From Candidatus Limnocylindrales bacterium (lineage in GTDB: Bacteria; Moduliflexota; Moduliflexia; Moduliflexales; JAUQPW01), in assembly GCA_035559535.1 (NCBI GenBank), contig DATMBG010000043.1, positions 62,001 to 126,000 of the forward strand: a stretch of DNA of 64,000 nt, written 5' to 3'. Positions 7,915 through 15,954 of this stretch are shown piece by piece. The notes below the pieces were generated by a model. That model ran no database searches. It had not been told where the DNA came from and worked only from the letters and a program-made list of their open reading frames with translations. The position numbers were made by a program, and so were the translations under genes. Each line of letters opens with the position of its first letter. The stretch's first letter is position 1.

Positions 7915-8100
7915 CCTTAAAAACCCCGTTAGGGGGATCTGCTTATAGCAAAACAGCTCCCCAACCTTATGAGAGGAAGCTCCGTCAGGAGCGACCGGTT
8001 CGGAACAGATCGCCGCTGGGGGGGGTCAAACGAGACGTCTGGGGAGTCAAACGAGACGTTTGACCTACTCCAAACCGTCAGCTCCTGACGGAGCTTTTAA
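7915..8100. repeat. cluster of short palindromic modules
   Basis: The gene-free stretch behind the hydroxylase holds several small palindromes in series: CCCCGTTAGGGG, GCTCCGTCAGGAGC, GTCAAACGAGACGTTTGAC, and GCTCCTGACGGAGC followed by TTTT (8081-8098). The last could act as a rho-independent terminator. Related modules occur at 15767-15834 (GCTCCGTAGGAGC) and 32100-32119 (GACAAACGG..CCGTTTGTC). They look like a REP/MITE-like repeat family. No gene is visible in 7876-8545. Confidence 0.55.
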
Positions 8101-8182
8101 GGATTTATCAAGATTAACTTTACAAGGTAGTACTTTGTTTACCTAGTTTTGTTTAACGTTTAAGTGGTCCTCACCCCCGGCC

Positions 8183-8205
8183 CCTCTCCCACGCTGCGGG
8201 AGAGG
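8183..8205. repeat. inverted repeat CCTCTCCC-N7-GGGAGAGG
   Basis: Perfect 8-base arms around ACGCTGC in gene-free DNA. It resembles the common intergenic CCCTCTCCC/GGGAGAGGG palindromes of many bacteria, and a longer relative occurs at 20032-20079. Confidence 0.55.
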
Positions 8206-8380
8206 AGAGCTGAGGAGTGAAAGCAGCCCTATGAGGCCAAAATTAAGTAAACAGTGTAGTAGTCAGATTTTGGTATTTTTTTACAGGTTTAAAAGTTACA
8301 CCCTAACGGGCATACGCATCCGGCTAAGAAGGGGAAAAGCCTTTTTTCGACCTGAACATCTCCTTTCCCCCCTCGAAGAC

Positions 8381-8440
8381 ATACGGGCCAGGATAAGGAG
8401 GTTAACCGTCCCCGGTTAACCTCCTTATCCTGGCCCGTAT
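8381..8440. repeat. 60-base hairpin with perfect 28-base arms
   Basis: Bases 8381-8408 are exactly complementary in reverse to 8413-8440, leaving a 4-base TCCC loop. No T-tract follows, so it is not an ordinary terminator. It could be a cruciform-forming element, a fold-back assembly artefact or a repeat. Confidence 0.8.
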
Positions 8441-8545
8441 GGGGACAAAGAGGTGTCGTCTCATCCTTAACCGGATGAATATGCCCTAAGATGAAACCAG
8501 CCTATCAAAATAGGTAGGTCCTGTTTGCCTGCCAAGTATAAGCTG

Positions 8546-8722
8546 TTACTTCAACTCAGAAAGTTCTCCCTTCAAAATGCTGGTTACCAACAGGTTCCAT
8601 TCTTCTTTGGAGAGTTTTACAAGATTTCCTTCCTCTCCAATATGGACTTCATCTTCATAAACTGTTACCGTTGGACAGGCACTACAGGCAGGGCACAGGG
8701 AGATAATTTGCTTAGCCTTCAT
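8546..8722 (-). CDS. 58-residue Cys-rich mini-protein in a metal-regulator operon
   Basis: A short gene starting MKAKQIISLC. Its ATG at 8722 has AGGAGGG eight bases upstream, and it overlaps the end of the MerR gene by 11 bases, implying translational coupling. Near the N-terminus it has CPACSACP (with the earlier Cys, C-x2-C-x2-C spacing), then VTVYEDEVHIGEEGN and a helical C-terminus (LSKEEWNLLVTSILKGELS). Being made with a heavy-metal MerR regulator suggests it binds or buffers the metal sensed, which is inference. No family recognised. Confidence 0.7.
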   Translation of the reverse strand: MKAKQIISLCPACSACPTVTVYEDEVHIGEEGNLVKLSKEEWNLLVTSILKGELSELK

Positions 8723-9197
8723 GGGATTTCCCTCCTTTCTTTTTTAGATTATTCACCGTTTGGGTTTGTTCACGACCAGGAACCGGGGAATACCTCTGGA
8801 TCTGGGGACAGATAGTTTCTCTTTCAGAAGTCCTCTCGTCTGAACATTCCCACCGATATAGAAGGTCTCGGAGATCCTGTTGGAGCGTCAGCAGATCTTT
8901 GATCTGAATATCAATTTCAGAGATTTTCTGACGGATCATCTTTTGAATATGGGAACAAGGGGTTTGTCCTCTATGATAAATGTCCAGAATCTGTTTGATC
9001 TCCGAAAGTGTTAATCCCAGTCTTTGAGCCTTTTTAATAAAAACTAACCGCTCCTGGATATCCGGGTCGTAAATCCGGTATCCGGACTCCGTTCGTATCG
9101 GCTGAGGAAGAAGTCCCAGTTCTTCATAGTACCGAAGCGTTTTTGGTGAAATTCCTGTGTTTTTAGCTACTTGTCCAATATAAAGTAGTTTCTCCAT
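8712..9197 (-). CDS. MerR-family heavy-metal-responsive regulator
   Basis: 161 residues from ATG 9197 (MEKLLYIGQVAKNTGISPKTL); the open frame extends upstream, but this start fits the family. It has the MerR winged helix with TLRYYEELGLLPQPIR and SGYRIYDP, then a dimerisation coiled coil. Cysteines at about 81 (TPCSH), 118 (WECSD) and 130 (TICPQ) match the metal ligands of MerR/CadR/ZntR-type sensors. These proteins twist a promoter with a 19-20 base spacer when metal binds. Just such a promoter lies directly upstream (9227-9257). It probably controls itself and the Cys-rich mini-protein, and perhaps the divergent efflux operon. Confidence 0.88.
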   Translation of the reverse strand: MEKLLYIGQVAKNTGISPKTLRYYEELGLLPQPIRTESGYRIYDPDIQERLVFIKKAQRLGLTLSEIKQILDIYHRGQTPCSHIQKMIRQKISEIDIQIKDLLTLQQDLRDLLYRWECSDERTSERETICPQIQRYSPVPGREQTQTVNNLKKKGGKSHEG

Positions 9198-9226
9198 AGC
9201 TTTCCCCGATCTTCTGGATACTTTTA

Positions 9227-9257
9227 AGATAAACCTTCCCCTATACGGGAAGGTCAA
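9227..9257 (-). promoter_or_regulatory. MerR-type promoter/operator, copA-like
   Basis: On the minus strand: -35 TTGACC (9257-9252), a 19-base spacer, and -10 TTATCT (9232-9227). The spacer holds the perfect dyad ACCTTCCC-N6-GGGAAGGT (9233-9254). The long spacer with central dyad is the hallmark of MerR-activated promoters. The sequence is strikingly like the E. coli CueR-regulated copA promoter (TTGACCTTCC...GGAAGGTTTA, from memory), pointing to copper or a similar soft metal. Confidence 0.75.
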
Positions 9258-9297
9258 GGGTTTTGTTAAATTTTTGAATGAATAAGAAAGATTAAAG

Positions 9298-9325
9298 TTG
9301 ACAGATGGCAGATAAATTCTATCTT
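9298..9325 (+). promoter_or_regulatory. possible sigma-70 promoter for the small-protein/czc operon
   Basis: TTGACA at 9298-9303 and TATCTT at 9320-9325 with a 16-base spacer, 36 bases before the ATG at 9362. The -10 match is only moderate. Confidence 0.35.
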
Positions 9326-9361
9326 AAAGTTAGAATAGAAGTTTTTTAATTTACTTCCTTT

Positions 9362-9661
9362 ATGCTTACACATTTTGTCCGTTACAGGTTTCTTTTAGTG
9401 GGTGTTATTCTGGTCTTTACAGTGGGATATCTGTGGTGTTTTATAAACCCGGAAGAAATAAAGGGCGAGCAACATAACGACTCCCACGGATCGGGTAATA
9501 ATTTCTGCTTTCACTTCTATAATCAAACGGTTCATATTGAGATACCTCTCATCTTCCTTTCTATCATCTTACTTTTCACCTTTTTCCTATCAAATCTGGG
9601 TGAAATCCTTCCTGGTTTTACCTCTCCTCTCATCGAACCACCTAGATTCCTCCCCTTATAA
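9362..9661 (+). CDS. two-TM small membrane protein (metal-efflux-associated family)
   Basis: 99 residues. TM1 is FLLVGVILVFTVGYLWCF, then an outer loop NPEE...EQHNDSHGSGNNFCFHFYNQ rich in His, Asp and Cys, then TM2 IFLSIILLFTFFLSN and a tail LGEILPGFTSPLIEPP. The protein at 34365 shares YRFLL, VGYLWCF-NP-E, HNDS, FCFHFY and GEILPGFT-PLI-PP, strongly supporting both as real. The loop and its place just before a CzcB-CzcA operon suggest a metal-sensing or accessory role, comparable in position to CzcI-like proteins but not obviously homologous. The ribosome site is weak. Function unknown. Confidence 0.7.
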   Translation: MLTHFVRYRFLLVGVILVFTVGYLWCFINPEEIKGEQHNDSHGSGNNFCFHFYNQTVHIEIPLIFLSIILLFTFFLSNLGEILPGFTSPLIEPPRFLPL

Positions 9662-9798
9662 GGCTTTTTAGTGTCTTTTTCCGGAAATTTCCCCTTTTTT
9701 GTTTAATAGAATTTTTATCTGGGGAGGCTTTTAACTTAGATCTGTTCTGAATAAGGGGTTTAGCTTTAAGAAGCCCCTCTTGCAGAGGCATTCTTTTT

Positions 9799-10104
9799 AT
9801 GGATAAGTACCTTAAATTCTTGATAGGTGGGGTTATTTTAATTCTTTTTGTCACGGTGATAGGATGTTTTTTTGATTCTGAAGAACTAAGCTTGCAAGGG
9901 CCTAATCATGGATCTCTTCACTCCCCAGATGGATTTTGTACCAGTGTAGCCATCCCTTCGACAGCCTGTAAGGAACCCTTTTCTTTGTTTTTACTTTTCA
10001 CTGTTTTATCCTCCCGTTTGGGTTCTATCCTGCCTGGTTTCTCCCGTCCTCAAATTCATCCGCCCGATATAATTCTAACTCAGCCATCACTATCCGATTT
10101 TTAG
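9799..10104 (+). CDS. two-TM small membrane protein (second family member)
   Basis: 101 residues. TM1 is FLIGGVILILFVTVIGCFF, followed by a loop with NHGSLHSPDGFC, then a second segment FSLFLLFTVL and a tail LGSILPGFSRPQIHPPD that aligns with the PGFT-PLI-PP tail of the proteins at 9362 and 34365. It lies between that first copy and the CzcB gene, probably in one transcript. The ribosome site is weak (GAGG). The loop keeps His, Asp and Cys residues but is otherwise diverged. Confidence 0.65.
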   Translation: MDKYLKFLIGGVILILFVTVIGCFFDSEELSLQGPNHGSLHSPDGFCTSVAIPSTACKEPFSLFLLFTVLSSRLGSILPGFSRPQIHPPDIILTQPSLSDF

Positions 10105-10191
10105 TTTAAAACCGGAAAGAGAGTTCGTTTATAGACCTATAAGGGTAAAGTATTTAGTTTGATCGCCTAAAAGGAGTGTTTAAGGGGTATT

Positions 10192-11823
10192 ATGAGCAAA
10201 AAAATAGATAAATCTAGACTTTTTTATCTCTTGTTATTCATAGTCCTGATAGGGTTTTTGATAGGTTACTCTGAATCTCAAAGAACTTCCACGAGTAGAG
10301 TGACTGACCCTCAAGGTTCCGTAACGGAATCCCTATCGGTTACAGAAAAAAATGGGGATAACCATCTGGATAAGCATAATCCTTCAGAGGAAACCCGGCC
10401 AGATCACCATCATGAAAATTCGGATGCCTGTGGTGCCGGGAATACCCGGGCAATTCAATTGAGCCAGCAGGCCATGACCAGCCTGGGAATTCAAGTTGCA
10501 GAGGTCGATATCCGAACCCTTGTAAAAGTGGTCGAGGTACCTGGAATTATCAAACTTCCTCCTCAGCGTATGACTGGAGTGAGCCCTCGGATTTCAGGCC
10601 GGGTAGAAGAAATTCTGGTCAAGCCGGGAGATAAAGTGGAAGTGGGACAAAAACTGGCTACGCTTCGAAGCCTGGAAATTGAAAACCTCCATGTAGAATT
10701 GACCGAGGCTACTCATCGGCTCAAGGCTTTGGAAGCATCTCTGACCCTCCGCCGGGAGGTACTTCAGCGGGCCATTGGAAACGAACTGGAGCGAAATCGG
10801 ATTGAGTTGATCAATGCCAGCAACAAAGTCAAACTGGCTAAACAGAGCATGGAGCGGGCTAAAAGTCTTTCTGATAAGATTCTTCCGGCCAAGGAAATTC
10901 AACAGCGAGAGTCAGAATACCTGATGGCCTTAGGAGAGTTAGAAGGCGTGAAGAAGAAGTTAAGGCTCTTAGGACTCTCAGATAAAGAGATTGACCGATT
11001 GAACTCAAAGGCCGATGGCAAATCGGCGATAGACAGTCTTTCCCTTTCTCCAAAGGAGCTTATTAAGAAGTTCACCCCCCTGGAGAGTAATGAAGCTCTC
11101 AATGAACTCCTTAATCAGGAGGCCGAATATCGGAGTCTTCAGGTAGAAATAGAAGGAAAGAAACAGCGGCTTGAGGTTTTAGGCCATCCTCCCCATCCGG
11201 GTCATCCGACCAAAGATGAAGCTATGGTTGATTTAACCTCTCCTTTAAGCGGAACTGTAACCAGCGTGGACGCAACATTAGGGATCATTGCAGAGCCCGG
11301 GAAAGTTCTCTTCCAGATTGTAGATCCTTCGGTGGTTTATGTGGAAGGAGATGTTCCGGTGGAAAATGTAGCTCTTTTCAGGCAAGGTCAGGAAGTAAGG
11401 GTTCGGGTAGCCAGTTATCCGGATGAGGTTTTTCAAGGTAAAGTCAATTATATATCGGATGTAGCCGATCCGGTAAAACGGACGATCCATATCCTGGCCG
11501 AGGTTCCCAATCCAGATCGGAAACTAAAACCAGAGATTTTTGCAACCCTTACGGTAGTTGTAGAGAAAGCCGTGGAAGCCCTGGCCGTGCCGAAAGAGTC
11601 TCTCCTCACCGAAGGGGTTGAGCGATACGTATTTGTCAAAAATGGTACGACTCTGGTTAAACAGAGTGTTGTAACCGGAATCAGCGATGATCAATATGTA
11701 GAGATCAAAGATGGGCTTTTCCCGGGCGATGTTATTGTTACCAAAGGAGCTTATGAGCTTGGCCTGGCGAGTACTCCCAAAGCAGTTCCTGTTGGAACGG
11801 ATGGGCATGCACACACTCATTGA
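10192..11823 (+). CDS. czcB: RND efflux periplasmic adaptor (CzcB-like)
   Basis: 543 residues. An N-terminal membrane anchor (LFYLLLFIVLIGFLIGY) is followed by a polar His-rich segment (HLDKHNPSEE, RPDHHHENSDAC) likely to bind metal. The HlyD core then follows: barrel-sandwich start ISGRVEEILVKPGDKVEVGQKL, a long alpha-helical hairpin, the second lipoyl half DLTSPLSGTVTSVDATLG, and beta-barrel domains ending EGLFPGDVIVTKGAYELG. The tail ends GHAHTH. CzcB-type proteins link the inner-membrane pump to an outer-membrane channel. The pump gene follows 146 bases downstream; a CzcC-type channel is at 15955. The His clusters favour zinc, cobalt, cadmium or copper as substrate; which one cannot be told. 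Confidence 0.9.
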   Translation: MSKKIDKSRLFYLLLFIVLIGFLIGYSESQRTSTSRVTDPQGSVTESLSVTEKNGDNHLDKHNPSEETRPDHHHENSDACGAGNTRAIQLSQQAMTSLGIQVAEVDIRTLVKVVEVPGIIKLPPQRMTGVSPRISGRVEEILVKPGDKVEVGQKLATLRSLEIENLHVELTEATHRLKALEASLTLRREVLQRAIGNELERNRIELINASNKVKLAKQSMERAKSLSDKILPAKEIQQRESEYLMALGELEGVKKKLRLLGLSDKEIDRLNSKADGKSAIDSLSLSPKELIKKFTPLESNEALNELLNQEAEYRSLQVEIEGKKQRLEVLGHPPHPGHPTKDEAMVDLTSPLSGTVTSVDATLGIIAEPGKVLFQIVDPSVVYVEGDVPVENVALFRQGQEVRVRVASYPDEVFQGKVNYISDVADPVKRTIHILAEVPNPDRKLKPEIFATLTVVVEKAVEALAVPKESLLTEGVERYVFVKNGTTLVKQSVVTGISDDQYVEIKDGLFPGDVIVTKGAYELGLASTPKAVPVGTDGHAHTH

Positions 11824-11832
11824 GAGAGACGC

Positions 11833-11952
11833 GGGGACAGAAAGATATAAGGACACGGAGTTTTGGGATACGGAGACAGGGGGACGTGGCGACACCGGGC
11901 TATATCCCCAAGTCTCCATGTTTCCCAGTCCCAAGTTCCCGCGTTTCCATAC
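11833..11952. repeat. mirrored octad array, 15 words, between czcB and czcA
   Basis: Exactly fifteen 8-base words: a purine arm (GGGGACAG, AAAGATAT, AAGGACAC, GGAGTTTT, GGGATACG, GAGACAGG ...) and a pyrimidine arm (TCCCCAAG, TCTCCATG, TTTCCCAG, TCCCAAGT, TCCCGCGT ...). It fills the intercistronic gap. Confidence 0.8.
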
Positions 11953-11969
11953 CCCTGCATTGTGAAGTT

Positions 11970-14900
11970 ATGTGGGCTAAAATTATCGAGTTTTCACTTA
12001 AAAATAAACTATTTGTTCTGATAACAGCAGGTATTACTCTCATCTGGGGTTACAACCTTTTCCAGAAGATTCCTGTAGATCTTTATCCGGATATCAATAA
12101 CCCCCGGGTAACCATTTTAACCGAAGCGCCTGGATGGTCTCCTGAGGAGGTAGAGGCTTTAGTGACCTTTCCCCTGGAAAGTGTTTTCAATGGAACCCCC
12201 TTTGTGACCCGGGTTCGCTCTTCTTCGGGAATCGGGATTTCTGTGGTGTTTGTTGAATTTGAATGGGGAACGGATATTTTCAAGGCCCGACAGTTGGTTG
12301 CAGAAAAGCTTCAGACGGTAAAATTACCAGCCGGTGTGGAAGCCCCCTTCATGGCCCCTATTACCTCCAGGTTAGGTGAGATTGTAGAATATGCTCTAGA
12401 AGATAAAACCGGAAAGTATTCCCCCATGGATTTGCGGGATGTAGCGGATTGGATCATTCGGTTTCGGTTAAAATCCATCGGAGGGATTGCCAATGTAATC
12501 AATCAAGGAGGACTTCCCCGGCAGTACCAGGTTCAGGTGAGCCAGGATAAGCTGTTGGGCTATGGACTCAGTTTGATGGAGGTTCGGGAGGCTCTGGAAA
12601 AGGGAAATATGAATGCCTCGGGCGGGTTTCTTTTAACTCCCACCCAGGAATACTTAATCCGAGGGTTTGGGCGTGTTCAGGAGGTAAGTGACATTGAAAA
12701 CACGGTTATCACCACCAAAGAAGGTGGAATACCTGTCTTAATCAAGGATGTGGCCACCGTCAAAATAGCAGGACCTGCCATCCGTCGGGGAGCAGGAACT
12801 TTAAACGGCCAGGAGACGGTATTGGGGAAGATAAGTAAACAACCTGACACCAATACCCTTACTTTGACAAAAAAAATTCTGGAAGCTTTCAAGGAGTTGG
12901 AGAAATCCCTCCCCGAGGGGATTGTTATCAAACCCGAATATCTTCAATCGGACCTCATTGAACGTGCCCTGGCTACCGTCAAAGAAGCTCTCTTAGAAGG
13001 AGGTATTCTGGTCGTTGTTATTATTGTGGTTTTTCTGTTCAATCTTAGAACTTCCCTCATCAGCCTGACCGCGATTCCCCTTTCATTTGTCTTAACCTTG
13101 ATGATTCTCTACGGGTACGGATTGAGTATCAATAATATGACTCTGGCCGGGTTGGCCATTGCTGTAGGAATGGTTGTGGATGATGCCATCATCGATGTAG
13201 AGAACATCTTTCGACGCCTGAGGGAATATTTCTTCGGTACAGATCGGGCAGGAACAGGACAGGTTCCATGCCCTGGGGATACCCATAACAGGGCTTTTAC
13301 GTTACTATCTAAAATGGCCCAAACTCCCGGTGAGGTTGTTTTGAAGGCTTCTAACGAGATTCGAAGCGCAGTCGTCTTCGCGACCCTCATCATCATCCTG
13401 GTTTTTATTCCCCTGTTTACCCTGGAAGGGATTGAAGGTCGATTGTTTTATCCCCTGGGTCTGGCCGTAGTCATTTCTATGGCCGCTTCTCTGCTGGTAG
13501 CCCTGACGGTCACACCGGTGTTGAGCGATTTGATGTTAACAAAACCCAAGTATCTTAACGAACGGGAAAGTCCTCTGGTTCGTTGGCTTAAAAAAAGATA
13601 CCGTTCCACCCTCCATAGGGTCCTTAAAAAACCCAGACAAGTTCTGATTCCCATTATTCTCCTATTTTTAGGTTCGTTGGTTTTAATTCCGTTTATGGGT
13701 CGGGAGTTTCTCCCTATTGTAGACGAAGGGACTTTGTTGGTGAATGCAGTACTACCCCCGGGAACTTCCTTAGAGCAAACTCTGCAGGTCGGAGTACAGA
13801 TTGAGAAGGCTCTCCATGAGTTTCCCGAAGTAGTTTCTACCACTAACCGTCTGGGTCGAGCCGAAGAAGATGAACATGCCGAAGGGGTTAATACCTCTGA
13901 AATTTTGGTAAGTCTCCTCCCGCCAGAAAAACGAAAGCGGTCCCGAGAAGAACTTCTTACTGCCATGCGGGAACGGCTCAAGGAGTTTCCAGGGGTTCTC
14001 ATTACCATCGGACAACCCCTTCAACACCGTATTGATCATTTACTCTCTGGGGTCAATGCCCAGGTTGCCATCAAGCTTTTTGGTAATGATTTGAATGTCC
14101 TTCGGACCAAAGCGGAAGAGATTCATCGGGTTGTTTCTACCGTTCCAGGAGTTGCGGATCTCTTTGTAGAGCAACAGGTGGAGGTACCTCAGCTCAAGAT
14201 TCAGGTTGATCGAAAAGCTGTGGCTCGTTACGGCTTGACTATCGCAGACATCTCCCATTTTATTGAAACCGCTTTTAAAGGAGAAGCGGTAAGCCAGGTT
14301 CTCTTGGGACAACGGCAGTATGATCTGGTTGTGATCCTGGATGAAAAGAGTCGGGCGGACCTGGAAAAGCTCAAGAATCTGATTATACAGACCCCAACGG
14401 GATCTCGGGTTTCTTTGGAACAACTGGCAACGATACAGATAAACACCGGCCCTAATACCATCAATCGGGAAAATGTAGCCCGACGTATAGTGATTCAGAG
14501 TAACGTATCCGGGCGAGATCTGGGAGGATTTGTCCAGGAAGTTCAGCAGAAGATCGCAGATCAGGTAAAGCTCCCGGAAGGTTATTTTATTATCTATGGA
14601 GGGCAATTTGAAAGCCAGCAGCGTGCCTTCAAACGATTGGCTATCGAGTTTGTTCTGGTAACCCTTGTTATGTTCAGCTTGCTGTACATCAGCCTTCGCT
14701 CCGCCCCGCTGGCTATCGCCGTACTCCTGAATCTTCCTTTAGCTGTGGTAGGGGGGATTATCAGTGTATACCTGTCCGGTGGCGTACTTAACGTTTCCTC
14801 CCTGGTAGGTTTTATCTTGCTCTTCGGTATTGCCGTCCGAAATGGAGTACTTATGGTTTCCCATATTAACGATCTCCGATACCACGAGGGATTGGAATTG

Positions 14901-15179
14901 GATAAAGCTATCATACAAGGAGCCGAGGAGCGAATGACGCCGGTGTTGATGACGGCGCTGGCAACGGCTATGGGAATGGTTCCTTTGATCTGGGCACAGG
15001 GATCTGGATCAGAACTTCAGAAGCCTCTGGCTACAGTTATTGTAGGCGGAACCCTCTCGGCAACTGCTCTAACCCTGTTGGTATTACCTGTCTTGTACCG
15101 CCTGATAGAGGGACGTGGAAAGAAGGTAGAAAGTAAAAAGTCAGGAACTGGCGATCAGTTCACAGTTGTTAGCAGATAA
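11970..15179 (+). CDS. czcA: RND heavy-metal efflux pump (CzcA/CusA-like)
   Basis: 1069 residues from ATG 11970 (MWAKIIEFSLKNKLFVLI); upstream frame is repeat DNA. It has the RND layout: TM1, large periplasmic loop (DLYPDINNPRVTILTEAPGW), TM2-6 with AVGMVVDDAIIDVENIFRRL, a second loop, and TM7-12 ending with GIAVRNGVLMVSHINDL and PLATVIVGGTLSATALTLLV. The acidic residues of the TM4 motif serve proton coupling in heavy-metal RND pumps. It works with the adaptor at 10192 and a TolC-type channel to move metal ions from periplasm or cytoplasm to outside. The ribosome site is poor, perhaps because the octad array sits immediately upstream. Confidence 0.93.
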   Translation: MWAKIIEFSLKNKLFVLITAGITLIWGYNLFQKIPVDLYPDINNPRVTILTEAPGWSPEEVEALVTFPLESVFNGTPFVTRVRSSSGIGISVVFVEFEWGTDIFKARQLVAEKLQTVKLPAGVEAPFMAPITSRLGEIVEYALEDKTGKYSPMDLRDVADWIIRFRLKSIGGIANVINQGGLPRQYQVQVSQDKLLGYGLSLMEVREALEKGNMNASGGFLLTPTQEYLIRGFGRVQEVSDIENTVITTKEGGIPVLIKDVATVKIAGPAIRRGAGTLNGQETVLGKISKQPDTNTLTLTKKILEAFKELEKSLPEGIVIKPEYLQSDLIERALATVKEALLEGGILVVVIIVVFLFNLRTSLISLTAIPLSFVLTLMILYGYGLSINNMTLAGLAIAVGMVVDDAIIDVENIFRRLREYFFGTDRAGTGQVPCPGDTHNRAFTLLSKMAQTPGEVVLKASNEIRSAVVFATLIIILVFIPLFTLEGIEGRLFYPLGLAVVISMAASLLVALTVTPVLSDLMLTKPKYLNERESPLVRWLKKRYRSTLHRVLKKPRQVLIPIILLFLGSLVLIPFMGREFLPIVDEGTLLVNAVLPPGTSLEQTLQVGVQIEKALHEFPEVVSTTNRLGRAEEDEHAEGVNTSEILVSLLPPEKRKRSREELLTAMRERLKEFPGVLITIGQPLQHRIDHLLSGVNAQVAIKLFGNDLNVLRTKAEEIHRVVSTVPGVADLFVEQQVEVPQLKIQVDRKAVARYGLTIADISHFIETAFKGEAVSQVLLGQRQYDLVVILDEKSRADLEKLKNLIIQTPTGSRVSLEQLATIQINTGPNTINRENVARRIVIQSNVSGRDLGGFVQEVQQKIADQVKLPEGYFIIYGGQFESQQRAFKRLAIEFVLVTLVMFSLLYISLRSAPLAIAVLLNLPLAVVGGIISVYLSGGVLNVSSLVGFILLFGIAVRNGVLMVSHINDLRYHEGLELDKAIIQGAEERMTPVLMTALATAMGMVPLIWAQGSGSELQKPLATVIVGGTLSATALTLLVLPVLYRLIEGRGKKVESKKSGTGDQFTVVSR

Positions 15180-15246
15180 CCGGCTCGTCTCTAGGGTAGA
15201 GAACCCCCAGAGATCAGCTCTGTTAATAAGGAAAGGAGAAAACACT

Positions 15247-15711
15247 ATGAAGTACTTACAACGATCTAAAATCTACTGCCCATTGATTGTATCAATCCTG
15301 TTTGCATTCAGCCCGGTATTCATCGCCCATTTAACCTGGTCTGCTCAAGAAACCGGTAAGGAAGGCCATACCGAGAAAGCGCCCCATCAGGGTCAACTGT
15401 TGGATACCGGGGAGAAACATGTGGAATTTTTAGTAAAAGGAGGAAAAGAAGTTTACGTCTATCTTTACGATAAAAACCTGAAACCCATTTCAGCGGAAGG
15501 GATCGAAGGAGTCGTTTATTTCAGATTAACAGATAACAGCAGAAGAGAATCCAAACTGGCCCCGGTCAAAGAAAAAGACACAACCTTCCTTAAGGGAAAC
15601 GTAGACCTCGGGACGAAAGATTATAGTGAAGCCGTAGTCAGTTTAAAGAGAGGGGATAAGAAAGAGAATTTAAGGTTCGGCCATCCAGCCGGGCAAGAAC
15701 ATCATCAATAG
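15247..15711 (+). CDS. secreted His-containing protein of the czc operon
   Basis: 154 residues from ATG 15247 (AAGGAG upstream). A signal peptide (KIYCPLIVSILFAFSPVFIA) is followed by HTEKAPHQGQLLDTGEKHVE, a pattern also found at the N-terminus of some CzcB proteins and in metal-binding secreted proteins, and then a beta-rich domain (VYVYLYDKNLKPISAEGIEG). It ends HPAGQEHHQ. It lies between the pump gene and the CzcC-like gene. A periplasmic metallochaperone role is inferred from the His residues and context. Confidence 0.7.
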   Translation: MKYLQRSKIYCPLIVSILFAFSPVFIAHLTWSAQETGKEGHTEKAPHQGQLLDTGEKHVEFLVKGGKEVYVYLYDKNLKPISAEGIEGVVYFRLTDNSRRESKLAPVKEKDTTFLKGNVDLGTKDYSEAVVSLKRGDKKENLRFGHPAGQEHHQ

Positions 15712-15766
15712 AGGTAAATGGTAAGAGGGGATGAAGCCTGCCTTGACCAGGTTAAATTACCGAAAA

Positions 15767-15834
15767 GCCCTAGCGGGGCAACCTGTTTGTTACCCATAGG
15801 GTCCTACTCCCAGATCTTTTAGCTCCGTAGGAGC
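15767..15834. repeat. palindromic modules in the czcA-czcC gap
   Basis: GCCC-TAGCG-GGGC (15767-15779) and GCTCC-GTA-GGAGC (15822-15834), separated by ACCTGTTTGTTACCCATAGG. This layout is seen in intergenic repeats of several bacterial groups and is related to the modules at 7915-8100. Confidence 0.5.
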
Positions 15835-15954
15835 CTCTAAGGTTAAAACCTAATTTGACATTATCGAGCTACTAACCACGGTGGTAACTGAGGCTCTTCC
15901 CCTTGGAATTGGAAGTTATTTAAATAAGGTGTTAAATCAAGGAGGAAAAAAATT

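Noticed and set aside
8525-8815. Plus-strand open frame of 96 residues
   Set aside because: It is antisense to the Cys-rich mini-protein and the MerR gene, both with better coding evidence.
11820-11969. N-terminal extension of the CzcA pump from TTG 11820
   Set aside because: It is translated octad repeat DNA; the conserved protein starts at MWAKIIEF (11970).
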